Positions 24,031 through 35,584 are shown, counted from the first letter of the stretch. The stretch: 64,000 nucleotides of DNA from Hyparrhenia diplandra (GCA_015847255.1 JADLZK010007379.1:1-64000); one strand, 5' to 3'. The notes: generated by a model from the sequence alone, not told the origin. Numbers and translations are program-made.

Positions 24031-24233
24031 GCAGCCAATTATAATTGTTCAAGGGTTCCTTTAAGTGATTCAGGTGAAAAGAACATGTCTTTCGGAAATG
24101 TACAGAAGTTCTAAGGATCCCAGGAGCTTAAGCAGCCAATTATAATTGTTCAATGGTTCCTTTTAAGTGATTCTGGCGAAAAAGAACATGGCTTTCACAA
24201 ATGTACAGAAGTTCTAAGAATCCCAGGAGCTTC
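24031..24233 (+). repeat. ~101-bp tandem duplication, two diverged copies
   Basis: The block from GCAGCCAATTATAATTGTTC to ATCCCAGGAGCTT occurs at 24031-24130 and again at 24132-24233, with about ten substitutions and a few one-base gaps (for example AGGGTTCC/ATGGTTCC, TCAGGTGA/TCTGGCGA). It lies in LINE-derived sequence and is non-coding. Confidence 0.9.
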
Positions 24234-24314
24234 CGGCAGTCATGAACAGGCTCAGCTTCAGGATCAGAGATTCAGAGATCAGATTATTCTGGACACTATC
24301 AAACTCATTTATAT

Positions 24315-24860
24315 TTAGGGTGGTCTCAGAAAGTTCTGGAAGAGAATCTTGAGGCTGCATAAGGAACTAGAACTCATATGAAGCAAAACATCAATGATAA
24401 CATCTTCCCCTCCAGCTTTCTTTTTCACCTTGGTAATTGGATGGGCCAGATTCAGGTGGTTTAGCACTGTTTTCGGGGAGAGATTTATCATGCTCAGGCA
24501 ACCCTCAACTCTCTTGGGATGCAGGATCCTCTTCATCTGTTATCTCATCATAATACCCATCAAAATCATCATCATCATACCCATCAAAATCATCATCATC
24601 AAGTTTTTTTGGATTGTTGGACCTCAGAGGTACCCCCAACCCCTAATCTGGCTGGGATTCTTGCAAGCCACCTTTACCCACAAAGATTTCCATTGAAGTG
24701 AGGGCAGATGAACTTCCTCGGGATCTCCAACAAGTCTAACCAGTTCCAAGACAGCAAATTCAGATCTGGCAATCCTTGGTATACCCACAGCCCTTACCCA
24801 GACAGATTCAAGCATTTGAAAAGTTTCAGGATCCATTTTTGTTTCCTCCACCACAGCTGA
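24315..24860 (-). mobile_element. LINE ORF1 fragment (DUF4283-like region)
   Basis: Minus strand: VWVRAVGIPRIARSEFAVLE, LVRLVGDPEEVHLPSLQW and KSLWVKVACKNPSQIRG. I recognise this as the conserved block of plant LINE/gag-like ORF1 proteins. In another frame it continues into an acidic stretch rich in DDD and FDGYD, from the GAT/CATCAT-rich DNA at 24545-24600. The frame change falls at the G-run near 24650. Flanking ORF1 and RT sequence is absent. Confidence 0.65.
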
Positions 24861-24883
24861 AATGCCTGAGGTGATAAACTGCT

Positions 24884-25495
24884 ATGCACCCTGAAGCTGA
24901 GCCTGTTCATGACTGCCAGATGGGTACAAGGCCTAATCTGACAAATGGAGTAGCTAGTCCTGCAAAGGTGGATAATTCAGGTGGCCAACAGACTCAGTCT
25001 GGGAATGATACCCTACAGGACATTGTGGATTTCTCTGTGTCTTTGGAGGCTCTCATACCTGATGCAATAGGTGATAAGCAGTTAAGGAATCTAGAGGTGT
25101 CTGGTGAGAAGGCCTAACCCAAAACTGCAACTCACAGGAGATTCTTGGCAAGGGGCTGAATACTGAGCTGTGTATTGATTTCAAGACCTCTTCTGAAAAG
25201 AATGTCTCACCTCCCACAGAACCAGGCAAAGCTCAAGGCTCCAAGAGAATGGTGCTAACATGCAAGACAGAGCCATGACAAAGAAGGCGGTTTCCAAAGG
25301 TGCATTCTGGACGATCTGGAAGACCCGCAATGATATGCTGTTCAACAGGAGAGTGCTGTCCTCGCCGGTGAAGCTCGTTTACAAGACACTGATCCTATCC
25401 AAGACATGGCGGCCGCCCCTTAAGCCGAAGCTGAAACCAGTCGCTGAAGAGATGATTAACCTGCTTTCTACAAACACAGCTGCTGCGATGTAATA
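24884..25495 (+). mobile_element. LINE fragment, plus orientation (3' end)
   Basis: The plus-strand frame at 25260-25493 contains FWTIWKTRNDMLFNRRVLSS followed by a stop, the terminal motif of LINE ORF2. The preceding 24884-25117 frame (LEALIPDAIGDKQLRNLEV) looks ORF1-like, which suggests an internally deleted copy. It is head-to-head with the minus-strand fragment that ends at 24860. About 250 bp of possible 3' untranslated sequence follows. Confidence 0.55.
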
Positions 25496-25986
25496 GGGCT
25501 AGCTGGTCCTTTTTGATTGCTCGAAGTTTCTGAATGTTTTAGTTTCAGGTCCAGTACAAAGGGCTTCCTTAAAAGGCCAGTACAAAAGGCTTCCAAGAAT
25601 GTTATCAAATATGTTTCTAAGCATTTTTGTACCCGTATATAAAGGGGGCAGGGCCAACTGCTGGCAGCATTGGCACTTCAAGACAGTAACGGAAGTACTT
25701 CAGATGAAATGCTGAAACTAATAAAGCTACTACGTCCAGATAGTAAGCATATGAAACATTTTTTTATTAAAGGGTAATTCACAAATCAGGGTGAATCCGT
25801 TGTCTGGGGCAATTAATTTGCATACAAGAACTACAACAAACACAAAGAACTATAGGACAATTAACTATTATAAGGTCGACATGCACAGAGGAAGAAGAGC
25901 AGATGGCAACCTCATTATTTTCCTCATCAGATTACTGTGTAAAAATCCTGAATCTGTGGCGTCATTACTAAACTTTGGAATGCTAG

Positions 25987-26018
25987 GGTTTTTTTTTTTT
26001 TTTTTTTTTTTTTGCGGG
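25987..26018 (-). mobile_element. Near-empty retroposon: poly(A)-only insertion
   Basis: A 32-bp insert, on the minus strand CCCGCA followed by a long A-run, is flanked by two perfect copies of the 16-mer AACTTTGGAATGCTAG (25971-25986 and 26019-26034). That is the footprint of target-primed reverse transcription that stopped within the tail of the RNA. Confidence 0.8.
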
Positions 26019-26034
26019 AACTTTGGAATGCTAG

Positions 26035-27392
26035 TTTAGAATTCAAAGTTCTGCATCTGTGACATAACTATGGAATAGTATGATTGTACAAACAATAGGG
26101 GAGGGAAACTGCAGGCTCCTCAGCAGGTAGGTGTGAAAAGACAAAAGAGGTGTAGCTAAACCTCTGATTGACTGACTGAATGGCAACTACTTCTCATGGC
26201 TACAACATACACACATTCTCCCATGGGTATTACACCAGCCATGGCATAGAAATCACACCGTAGGACTCTAGGGATGTTCGAGGAAGAAGGATGGCATAGG
26301 TTGTAACTGTGAGAAGTAGTTGGTCATGGATGAACACAATTGCCCTACATTTTGCAAGATTTGTGCAATCATTCCTCTGCCAAGTGCGTAGAGAATAATT
26401 ATAAAGGCACTGAATCAACAAAGCTTTGCAAGCAAATTTGTCTTAGTCTGTTAATATTACAAGGGAAAATTGACAATTCTAAGTATAAATAGTACTGTTG
26501 CTGACCAACTAAATGTGACTGGACCAAAAAAAAAAAAAATATATATATATATATAGGGATATATATATATATATACCATAGCCATCCAATGTAATGTTCC
26601 AAATTAATTAGTTCCTAAATCAAATACTTGTATGAAAGTAACCTGCACAATTGTGCCCCGGACCTTGCTGTGCCTTATTGAACAATAATTCTACCCTAAA
26701 TAATCCAGATTACAGGGAGTTTCAATCAGCTGTACCTTGTTGTCGCTGCATGGGGAAGACAGCATCTCTTCTGCCAGTGTGGGTCGGTCTCATTGGTATG
26801 GGAAAGGGACCACACTGGGCATGGAAGGCAGTGACAGAACCAGGGTTTTGCCTAAGGGTATGCCGCACCAAAATTCTTACATGCAATTTAGTAAAATCCA
26901 TTGAGCAATTCAGTAAACAATAGTATAGTTTGTCATCCCAGTCCGTATACAGGTCCTAAGTAATATAACAAGTCTAAAATTCAACAATTAAGTTTGAAAA
27001 CTGCATAAATTAGAAAATGACATAAGAGTGTTAAACATGCGTAAACAGCTTACAACAATAAGAAGCTAGGATCAGAAACTAGAGAAGTTTTGAATCTCCA
27101 TTCTATAGCAATAATTGTTTGCACAATGGCAGGTAGCAATAATAACCAGGCTCCAAATCATATTAAGCAAAAACATAGGTATCAACTTTGAATTCAGCAA
27201 ACGATTGCCGTGATTGCTCATCAAGCACCAATACAACAATTGTACCGACAATAAAAACATGTCTCTTCCAACCATATAGCACGAATTTGGTGTTCTCACT
27301 CAACTAATTACATCAGGCGAGATTAAACATAAGCATCGATTGTCGCCCAATACCTAAAGAGATCGAGAAGGGCGCAATAACCCGCACGGAGA
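26035..27392. other. Intergenic stretch with TA microsatellite
   Basis: No gene recognised. A TA-rich tract at 26540-26576 follows an A-run. The remainder is unique-looking AT-rich DNA without a protein-like frame, and it contains the 3' flank of the phosphatase-inhibitor gene. Confidence 0.4.
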
Positions 27393-27813
27393 TCAGTGGT
27401 GGCCATGGCCATGGCCATGGTCGTGGGAAGACGACGAGCACCCACCGCCACCACCGCTGGTCCCCTCGCCGGCGTCGCCATGAGGGTGAGGGCAGCGGTG
27501 GCCGCCGCCGCCGCCGCCGCCGGGGGCCTCATCGTCGCTGCAGTCCTCGTCGAAGGGGACCTCCTTGTGGAATATGCAGCACTTCTTCGAGCTCTTGCGG
27601 CCGAGGCCCTCGTTGTCCACCGTCCCTCCTTCCACGACACCTTCTTCTTGGCCCGCCGCTTCAGGCGCAGCACCACCGACTCGGGGCCGGCGCCGGCGCC
27701 GACGCGGCCGCCGGGGGGGTGGGGCTGAGGTGGAGGAGGACGACGAGGGGGTCGGGTCGATCGTCACCGTCACGGATCCGGTCGAAGAAGACTGCGGCGG
27801 CGCGCCGCGTTGC
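27393..27813 (-). CDS. Protein phosphatase 1 inhibitor-3 (PPP1R11/YPI1-like)
   Basis: Single minus-strand exon of about 140 residues. The conserved core is LRLKRRAKKKVSWKEG followed by TVDNEGLGRKSSKKCCIFHK. This is the inhibitor-3 family signature: KVSW is the RVxF-type docking motif for PP1, and the TVDNE..G..SSK.CCI block is the second conserved element. Such proteins bind and restrain type-1 phosphatase in the nucleus and cytosol. The N-terminus is Ser/Pro/Ala-rich (TVTIDPTPSSSSSTSAPP). The C-terminus is glycine-rich and ends SSSSHDHGHGHGHH. The frame changes about four times: after the start region, at the C-run of 27711-27717, before ESVV, and between KEG and TVDN. Three of these are explained by a lost base in a C or G run. 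The start at 27813 is the only ATG giving the usual short N-terminus but is not certain. Confidence 0.75.
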
Positions 27814-28439
27814 CATGGGGGTGGAGAATTTGGGATTCTCCTCCGCCTCTATCGCAGGGGAAGGGCGGCGCGGCGTCGGGCTCGGCTCGGGCACAGCGGG
27901 AAGGCGACCTCGTCGGGCCAAATCGCTGCGAGATTGGGTTGGGGAAGGAAGGAAGGAATGGCCGAATGCGTTACGGAACGGAACGCGGTGTGTGGAGGAA
28001 AATTGGAGAGGAGCGACGGTATATACGGCGGCCTGAGTGGATTCTTCGTTATTCTTTCTTGCAAAAGCCCAAGAAGCATGCCGCGGCCTGCTTTCCTATT
28101 GCTTATGAGTTTTCAGGGTAAAAGTGAGGATGTGGCCTTTCAGAAGCCCATATCGAAGGCCGAACAAACTGGGCCCGCAGAACTTTCCGGCCCATATTCT
28201 CTTCAGTATTAACACCACATGATGTTTTCCTAGTTGAACCCTGCTTGTGACCAACAAAAATCGTTAGAGTTTAGGTGCACATATTCATCTCACAAGGCAG
28301 ACCAATTTTTAGCATATTTTTCCAAAGATATAGCATATGTTTGTTATAATAAGGTTATAGCTGGGGCGGTGTTATATTGGTGATGAGCTTTTCAGTTACT
28401 TATAACGCTGAAGTATCAGCCACACATTACACCTTTCGA

Positions 28440-28740
28440 TCGATCAAAGACATGTTTAGAGCCTCAATTTCTCCCCAAATTTCACTTTGCAAAAAGAAGA
28501 TTCCCCATCACATCAAAATGCCAAAGACATGTATCGAGTACTAAATGTAGGTAAAAATTAAAAATAATTACACAATTTAGATTTACATTCAGAGGACGAT
28601 TCTTTTCGAGCCTGAATGGGCGCTTATGGTAGGATAATATTTACCACTAACAAACGAAACATGTTTTAAAGATATACGATGTGACATACATGTCCCATCC
28701 ATCCAAAATTTTGCACCAACTTTGGTGATCTAGACACACC
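28440..28740. mobile_element. Diverged MITE of the 49.5/58.7-kb family
   Basis: Shares in order CATCACATCAAAATGCC, ACTAAATGTAGGTAAAAA, AATTACACAATTTAGAT, GACGATTCTTTTCGAGCCT and ATATTTACCACTAACAAACG with the elements at 49537-49810 and 58746-59013. The ends are eroded, so the limits are approximate. Confidence 0.55.
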
Positions 28741-30016
28741 AAGTATATGAACCTCAATTTGTGCAGGTCAGATTTCAGCACAGTCACAACGACTCGCGTT
28801 GCTCGTGCTCTTCTCGCAGGCTCACTGGTGGTTCTTCACACGTGGGCAGCAATTCTTCTGAAAGTTTCCTGTCTGTGAAGAACTTCGGCTCGATCTCTTC
28901 AGTCTTCACACACCAGCTGGCTTCTCCTGTGGAAACACTGTAGCATCGACCTCCTCCTTTATCCAGCTAAAAAAATCAGCAAGGAGCAGAGATTGGTGAA
29001 GCTAGTTTGGGGTGGCTTCACTAGCTTCTTCTACAGTAGCGCTAGTAGTGTGCTACGGTGGAAAATCCGGCCGAAGCCACAATAAGCCATTGACAGATCT
29101 GCTCCCCATGGAGTTCGTCGTTTTTTACTTTTTAAACTTTATGTTTGACCATCCGTCTTATTCAAAATATTTATGCAAACCGTAAAATAAATTAATCAAT
29201 ATTCAAGTATCTTTATTGATAAAATAATTCATAACAAAATAAATTATATTTGTGTAAAAAATTTGAATAAAGACGAAGATCGAATAAGATGGCAAGAGTA
29301 ATCCGCGCGACAAACTCTCAGTAGACGGAAGGAGTAGGCCCTTAATTAATCGAAGTTTGTTACACGTTGCGCTGGAGCAGTCACACAGGAGATGTTAGAT
29401 GTCTCATGTCCGTCAATCTAATCATATGTGTCAAGTAAGCGGTCATTTTCTACGCAATTGATGCGGCAAATCAATACCGGATGCCATGCGGGAAGCATTT
29501 CATTTTCTTGTTTGTGTTTGTTGGAGCACACCGGCCAATTTATGCTGGGTAGTTAGTAGGATCATACGTACGTATCGGTTTTGGTATTTCGTATTCAAGA
29601 AAAATCTCCTTCAACTAACCGTATTATAATGGCAGATCAAGATTTTCTTTGATATATTAACTAAATATAAATAAATGCTGACAGGCGCTTTTATATTATG
29701 TCTGACGACTCAATATGTAACCTGCTGTAAATAAAGACTATATATAAGAACAACGTACTCCCCTCCGTCCAAAAGTATCTGTCATTTTCGTTTTTTGAAA
29801 AACTACTTTGATAAAAATACATGCTAAAAATATTAATATTTATATATGGCACATATATAATTAGTAATAGTAGAAAGAATTTTGAATCTAACTTTTTAAT
29901 AAATTTATTTAGAAATAAAAATATTATACGTATTTTTTACAAATTGAGTCACAAACTTACAAGACGGAAATCAAAAGCAAACCGATAATTTGGGAGAGAG
30001 GGAGCATGCCTGATTG
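28741..30016. other. Intergenic stretch with Stowaway-like 5' end
   Basis: No gene. CTCCCCTCCGTCCAAAAGTA near 29759 is a typical grass Stowaway start, but I could not find its partner end. Around 29100-29330 lies a similar AT-rich foldback-like segment ending GACGGAAGGAGTAG. The rest is featureless. Confidence 0.4.
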
Positions 30017-30030
30017 AATACTCACCGTGT

Positions 30031-31675
30031 AGCTACTCAATTGTATCGCTTTTCCCCCTCGCGTCGTCCTCCCCTCGTGGGCGACTCGAGGGCCCCCGCG
30101 CCACCACCAAACCACCCCTTCCCGGCGCCGGCGGGCCGCCGCCGCTCCCTCCTCACGGCGGCGGCGGCGGCGGGAGGGCCCAACAAGGCGCCCCCGCACC
30201 CTCCCTCCCTCCGGTGTCATCCCCGTGCTCCCCTCTCCCCCCACCCCTCCCACCTCCGCCGGGCGGCCGCCGGCCGGGGGGGTGGCCGATCCGCCCGCCC
30301 TCGGACGGCCCCCCCGTGGTCGGATCCCCTCCTCCTCTGGCCGCCGGTTCGGCTCGGGCGCGGCCGGCGCCGAGCTAGGTTCGCGCCGCGGCGGCGCGCC
30401 CCGCCGGGCGGCGGCGGCGGTTCTTGGTGCCCTCCGCCCCCCACGGGTGGATCCTCCTCCATCGGCCCGGTCGGCGGGCGCCGGGCCGTCACGGAGCTAG
30501 GTTTTCGCGCGGCGACCGGGCTCGGGCGGCCGGGTCGGCGGCGATCTGTCTTTCCCGCCTCGGGCCCCCGTAGCGCCAGATCCGCTCCCCTTTGCCGGTG
30601 GCGGGCCCACCACATGCTTCATCCGGGCGCGCCACCTCTTCACCCCACGTTGGCGAGATGGGGTGCCATCGCAGCGGCGGCGCCCGGCCCCCCACCGTGG
30701 GTGGTGGAAGGTCAGCGGCCGGCCACCTGCTGTGTTGGGGGCGGCCGCGTCGCGGCGACGGGCTCGGGGCCGGCGAAGGCGGGCGGCGCGTTCTAACCGT
30801 GGTTCTTGGAGGACTTCACGATGCGGGGGCGATGTGGTCGATGGTGTCGGGTGAAAAACCTCCCCCAAGCTCGCTTTGGGCCGACGGCACGGGCGCGGCG
30901 TCATTACCTTCTTGAAGGCGCCGCCTTCGTGACGCCGGCGGCGGCCGCGGGGGCTCGAACGAAAGTTCCGGTGGGTGTCTCAACGCCGATGGCGCCCGCG
31001 GCGTCAACTCCTTCCCGAAGCCCCGTTGATCCTCCGAGCCCCGGGCGCCGCCATGCATCTCCGCCCAGTCTCCATCGCCGCTTATGTGCCGGCCTCTTCC
31101 GCCGCCCTCGCCCGCCTGCGTTGGGTTGATGCCACTCTTCACCGCTTCATCACCGTTCGCCCCCTTCGTCTTGCGATGTTGCGCCGCCAACGATCACCTT
31201 GGCGCGCTTTTGATGTTGACGCCATCGTTAAATTAGGTAATACGCCGCCGGCTGGGGCCACTAGCGTAGCGCCGACTTGAGTCGCTCGGGGTTGGCAACA
31301 CCGCTATCATCGCCGCCGTTGCTGGCCTTCGGTCACCGGCGGCGTGCTTGATCCACCTCGGGCGCCGGCCGGCGAGCGTGTGACGCCCCTAGATGACCTT
31401 CACGTGGGCGCCGGCGACCGAGCTTCCCTCTCCTATTCATCCGGTGACTCCCGAAAGGTCGGCCTAGCGATGTTGCATGTCGCCGTTTGGCTGTGTTTTG
31501 TGGTTGATGGGGTGGTCTCCCCTTCTTGCTTTTGTAGTCGTGGCCACTATCTCCGTGGTAGCGTTGTGTTGTGTGCGTCTTGTGGTGTAGTGTTCAGTTG
31601 TATTGTGTTGTTCGGCCGGTCTTGGCCTTTTCTCTTAATGAAAATGACACGTGAAGTCGTGTTCGAGAAAAAAAA
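30031..31675 (+). mobile_element. 1.64-kb GC-rich non-autonomous retroposon with poly(A) and TSD
   Basis: Perfect 14-bp direct repeats AATACTCACCGTGT (30017-30030 and 31676-31689) flank a segment that ends TCGTGTTCGAG plus an A-run. That 3' end is typical of grass L1-type non-LTR elements. The body is over 70% GC to about 31400 and open in several frames on both strands because stop codons are rare, but no reverse transcriptase, endonuclease or gag motif is visible. It is therefore a non-autonomous LINE relative or a retroposed transcript. The perfect duplication suggests recent insertion. Large frames here (for example 30014-30796 on +) are compositional artefacts. Confidence 0.8.
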
Positions 31676-31689
31676 AATACTCACCGTGT

Positions 31690-34038
31690 CAACACAAGGT
31701 GGAGGAGAGGAGGACAACGAAAGAGCCAGAAGTAAACAGTTCCGGACGTGGTCGTGAGAGTTTTATAGCGTTAATTTTCAGAGCGACGCAGAAGAGGGAT
31801 TCCCTGGACAAGCACTGCAGGTCTGCTAACTAGCTTGTCTCTATATTCATATTCAAACCCACTGGCTAAATAACTAATAAGAAAAATGGTAAAGCTGCAG
31901 TGAGGTTATTATTAAAAAAAAAACTAGAGCTCTAGAAGCCTACTTCAGTGAACATGTGATGCAAGATCCTAGATCCCTAAACAATCCCTGACATCGATCC
32001 ACGGTAAACTAAAACAATGTCACTATACCAGCAGTGAAAGGCCAAACGGGTAACTGCTCAACCAAACTCTAGCTCGATCGCACACCTTGCCAAGAACCAA
32101 ACAAAGAAAGAGCCTTTCCTATGCACGATCGATGCATGCTTTGCAAAGGTGTCTCTTCGACTAGACTAGGGCGACTTGCTAGCTACAAGTATGGGAAGAT
32201 GAGATCGATCGAACGAGCTCCCGGCTGCGTGCGTGCTGCGTGCGTGCGAGATTCTCGGCTACTCTACTTGCATGTTGCATGCATGTGTGTGTGTATACAC
32301 AAGCAAGTGACTCTAGCATGCATGCACTTGTTGCAGAGACAGTAAAAAGTTACACGTGTGGCCTCTGCGCATAAATACCTGTGCAGGCATGGAATCCAAA
32401 GCAGCCGGCCGCCGGGACGGACGACGGAGGGGACACCGGGACATTGCCGTTGAAGGCAGCCAAGCAAGAGTGGACGGACGACGGTGATGCGGAGGTCGCG
32501 CCACCTGGTGAATGATTCCTGGTTTTGCTGCTGCCCGGCCGTAATCTCTTGTCTTGCTGCTGCCGTAGCATAGATAGCATGCGAGCAGCATAATTAACTC
32601 TGGCCGGGTAATAAAGGTGAGTGATGATGTGCTAATTTTTCTATTCTCCTCTGCCGCAGGCGCTGTCTGTACTGATGAGAGTGATCCCCAGCTAGCCAGA
32701 TCGATCACTCAGCGCGTGTTGACGCCGGCCTCCACGTAGCGGCTTCGCCGTGCTCACGTCGTGTGAAGCTAAGGGGGGCTCCACTTATTCCGTTAGATGA
32801 GATCGAGCATGCAGAGCACCACCATCGCCTTAGGATTCTTGTTAAACAATGCATTATACTACGTACTCTACTCTAGCTAGCTAGCTGCAGCAGATCGAGC
32901 TGAACCCGGCCACGTACTAGTGTAGTACACTGCTGCCCTCCATGATGTCTGCCCCGGGCGGGACCTGACCGTCTTTGGTGCTCAGCTACACGTGATCTTG
33001 GACTTTTTCGCTTCACGCTTAGTGGTGCAGTAGTTTAATTACCCAAGCTCTAAACTCGACACTGGTCTTCCGATCGACTCCTCTTCACCTGCAACGTTAA
33101 TTACTAACGCACAATGTGAGCACAACACGAACCAAATGCTTTCCACTGCAAACCAAATGTCACTGCAACCTGTTCCACCTGGTCTCTGCTAAAATTATGC
33201 ATGTGTGTTTTCTGCTCTGCAGCAGCACTTGGGACTCGGAACAGGAGGTGTGAACCCCGAGCAGAGCAGCGAAGCGAAGCAAAGCTACCGGATCGGAACA
33301 GTGACTCTGAATTCTGAAGGCTGGAACAGTGGAAGTGGAAGCAGTGGCTTCATTCCCACTGGTTCCGAGTTCCAAAACGGCAGGCACATTCACGCGTACG
33401 AGTCCTGTAACAACATGTCTGATGATGAGAAACCACAGGCATCGAAAAGGTCCATAATATATCTCCTCCTATATGGCCGGGGTACTATGTTCCAGGTTTC
33501 TGTGAACAACTGAACTGAACACAAGAGTTGCTTTCATATAGTACTACTACTTCGTTAGTTAAGTACAATTATACTTGGCATCAGCTATGATTGCAATATT
33601 TACCTGCCTTGAAGCTAAAGACAACCCCCCCATCAGATTACCAGCTACTTGGCCTGTATTATTTTCCAGATATGATCCACTGATCCAGGCTAGCTCGTTC
33701 ACAGTGAGTCACAGGCTCAGAGCTCTGCTCAAACTCACAAGCTGAGCGCGAGCATTTCTTTCTCAAGACAAGATACATACATACATACGGAGTACTCCTA
33801 CAGCTGAGCTTGAGGACGATAAGGATTACATTACACTACAGAACATGTCTTGCATTTTTACATACAAAACTGATCGAGAATCGACATGGCGCAGGCAGGA
33901 CAGGAACCGAACACAGCTAGTCGTCGCAGCAGCACTAGTAGCACTGTAGCAGGCAGCATCACAGCAGGGCTAAACACCTGGTCTCAGTTGGGCCCATTCC
34001 GTTGCCTGCTGGCCGGCCTAGGCGGCTAGGCCTACAAC
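31690..34038. other. Intergenic region 3' of the patatin-like gene
   Basis: No confident gene. It holds short GC-rich islands, GATC/TGCA-rich low-complexity pieces near 32190-32330 and 32875-32890, and one spliceable open segment (33222-33449, listed separately). The right end should contain the 3' untranslated region of the minus-strand patatin-like gene. Confidence 0.35.
33222..33449 (+). other. Possible orphan exon
   Basis: An open segment of about 76 codons bounded by CTCTGCAG on the left and AAAAG|GTCC on the right, encoding a Ser/Gly/Gln-rich sequence (for example EGWNSGSGSSGFIPTGSEF). Composition is more protein-like than its surroundings, but I do not recognise it and see no neighbouring exons. 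It may be a chance frame or a leftover of a lost gene. Confidence 0.2.
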
Positions 34039-35490
34039 CTACATGATGCTCGCGAGCGTGTGGCTGACGAGGCTCGAGTACGACGACGGCTGGTGGTGCT
34101 TGCCGAGTGCCGCCGGGGCCACGGCGGCCGGGCTCAGGCTCGCGGTGGCCACCCTGCGCCGGTCCCGCTCCTTGACCAGCTCGTGCGCGAACCGCTCGAG
34201 CTTCTCCGCGTTGGTCTGCTCCGCCACCTTCTTCCCGCAGAACAGCACCGACTCCACGTTCCTCTGCGCCAGCATCTCCTCCGCCGCCGCCGCCCCGGCG
34301 CCACGGCTCGCTCCTCGCGGCGTCCCTGTCGCCTGCATTGCATGCAAATGGTCAGCACAGTGAAAGTAGAGGACAGCGACAACACAACGCACTGGCATGG
34401 TACTGACCTGTATGCGGATGTAGTTGGTTGTCCTGTTATGTCCGAACGCCCTGGCGACGGCCTGATCCACCATGTCAGCGACGCCTCGGCGGCGATCCTA
34501 ACGATCTGGGACGTCGAGGCCGCGCCACGCTCCCGCTCCCTCGCCTCGCCGTCACCGCAGCCGATGGAGACGACGAGGAGGTCCTCGACGCCAGCGACGA
34601 GCGGGAAGTCACGCCGGTTGTTGAGCACGTGCGTGATGGCGGCCGCCGTGGGGTTGCCCAGCGCGACGCCGCCGCCAACCGCGGCGATGCGCGTGGACCC
34701 GTCGCAGGACCGCGCCTCCACCACCGCCGACCCCGCGCACGTGGCGGCGCACACGTCGCGGAGCCGGAAGTCGTACGCGCGGGTCTCCACGGCGTCCGCG
34801 CGCGAGAAGAGGAACGGCGCCGCCGTCGACAGGTCGTAGCAGGGGACCAGCACGGGACGCACCGTGTCACGCAGCGTCAGGTCGCCGAACACCTTCCGGA
34901 ACGCCGCCGCAGCGCCGCCGCCGCCCGGGCGCCGGAACTGGAAAAGCCCCCGCAGGCCGCCGAGGCCTTGGGCGTCGGACGACCAGGAACACCTGCCGCC
35001 ACCGCTGCCGCCACGGCGGAGGCTGCGCAGGAGGAACGCGAGCGCGTCGTCCGCGGAGAAGCGCTGGCGTCCATCGGCGCCCCTTGCGACGAGCATGGCC
35101 GCCAGGACGCCCCAGCGCCAGACCCCGCGGCTACGTCGAAGAAGTCTGCCAGCCTAGCGCCATCATCCCCCGTGCGCCGCCGAAGCGACGCCTCGAGCCT
35201 TACGAGCGCCGCGGCGGCCAGCAGCAGCCCGTCGGCGGCGCGCCCACCGCCGTCGATGGACAGTATGCAGGTCTTGGCCTTCGTCCCCACCGCGACGGGC
35301 CTGGCCGGCGTCGCCTTCCCCGACGACGCCACATCAGCCGACCCCGGTGACGGCGAGGCCCCGCGAAGAGCTTGGGGTCGTCGTAGCCGAACAGGAACTT
35401 GCTCTCGAGGATGGAGAAGATCTCGTACGTGAGCTTGTCCACGTCCAGACCCGCCGCCGGGTCCACCACCCTCGTCGCCGCCTCCTCCAT
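34039..35490 (-). CDS. Patatin-like phospholipase, pPLAIII-type
   Basis: Two exons, 34408-35490 and 34039-34332, with a GT-AG intron in phase 0; about 459 residues after correction. Start MEEAATRVVDPAAGLDVDKL; patatin core CILSIDGGGRAADG (about 74-88, oxyanion DGGGR); nucleophile-elbow region DVAAGSGAGG (about 119-128). The canonical GxSxG is GSGAG, so the catalytic serine is absent, and the DG[GA] dyad motif is AVGGGVALGNP. Both changes mark plant group-III patatin-related phospholipases, which still show acyl-hydrolase activity in published work and affect cell elongation and lipid content. Downstream blocks LFSRADAVETRAYDFRL, FPLVAGVEDLLVVSIG and NRTTNYIRIQ fit. Three bases appear lost: in the CCCC of 35359-35362, the CCCC of 35110-35113 and the CC of 34494-34495. 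Each shifts the frame; correcting them gives one continuous protein. Confidence 0.85.
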
Positions 35491-35584
35491 CTCCGTCGCC
35501 GGTCCGTCCGTCTTGCGGGCGGGCGTGGAGAGCACTCGGCAGTCGGCACTGGGCAGTTGGCAGCAGGGGACGGAGACTGGAGAC

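Noticed and set aside
24545..24600. CATCAT-type repeat resembling a microsatellite or CRISPR-like array
   Set aside because: It is the reverse complement of an acidic Asp-rich LINE ORF1 segment; there are no regular spacers.
30014..30796. 260-residue plus-strand open frame rich in Pro/Arg/Gly, with matching long frames on the other strand
   Set aside because: GC content above 70% makes stop codons rare in all frames. There is no domain or conserved motif, and the sequence lies inside a retroposon.
34428..35432. 334-residue plus-strand open frame across the patatin-like gene
   Set aside because: It is the antisense shadow of the GC-rich patatin-like exon; the minus-strand reading gives recognisable patatin motifs.
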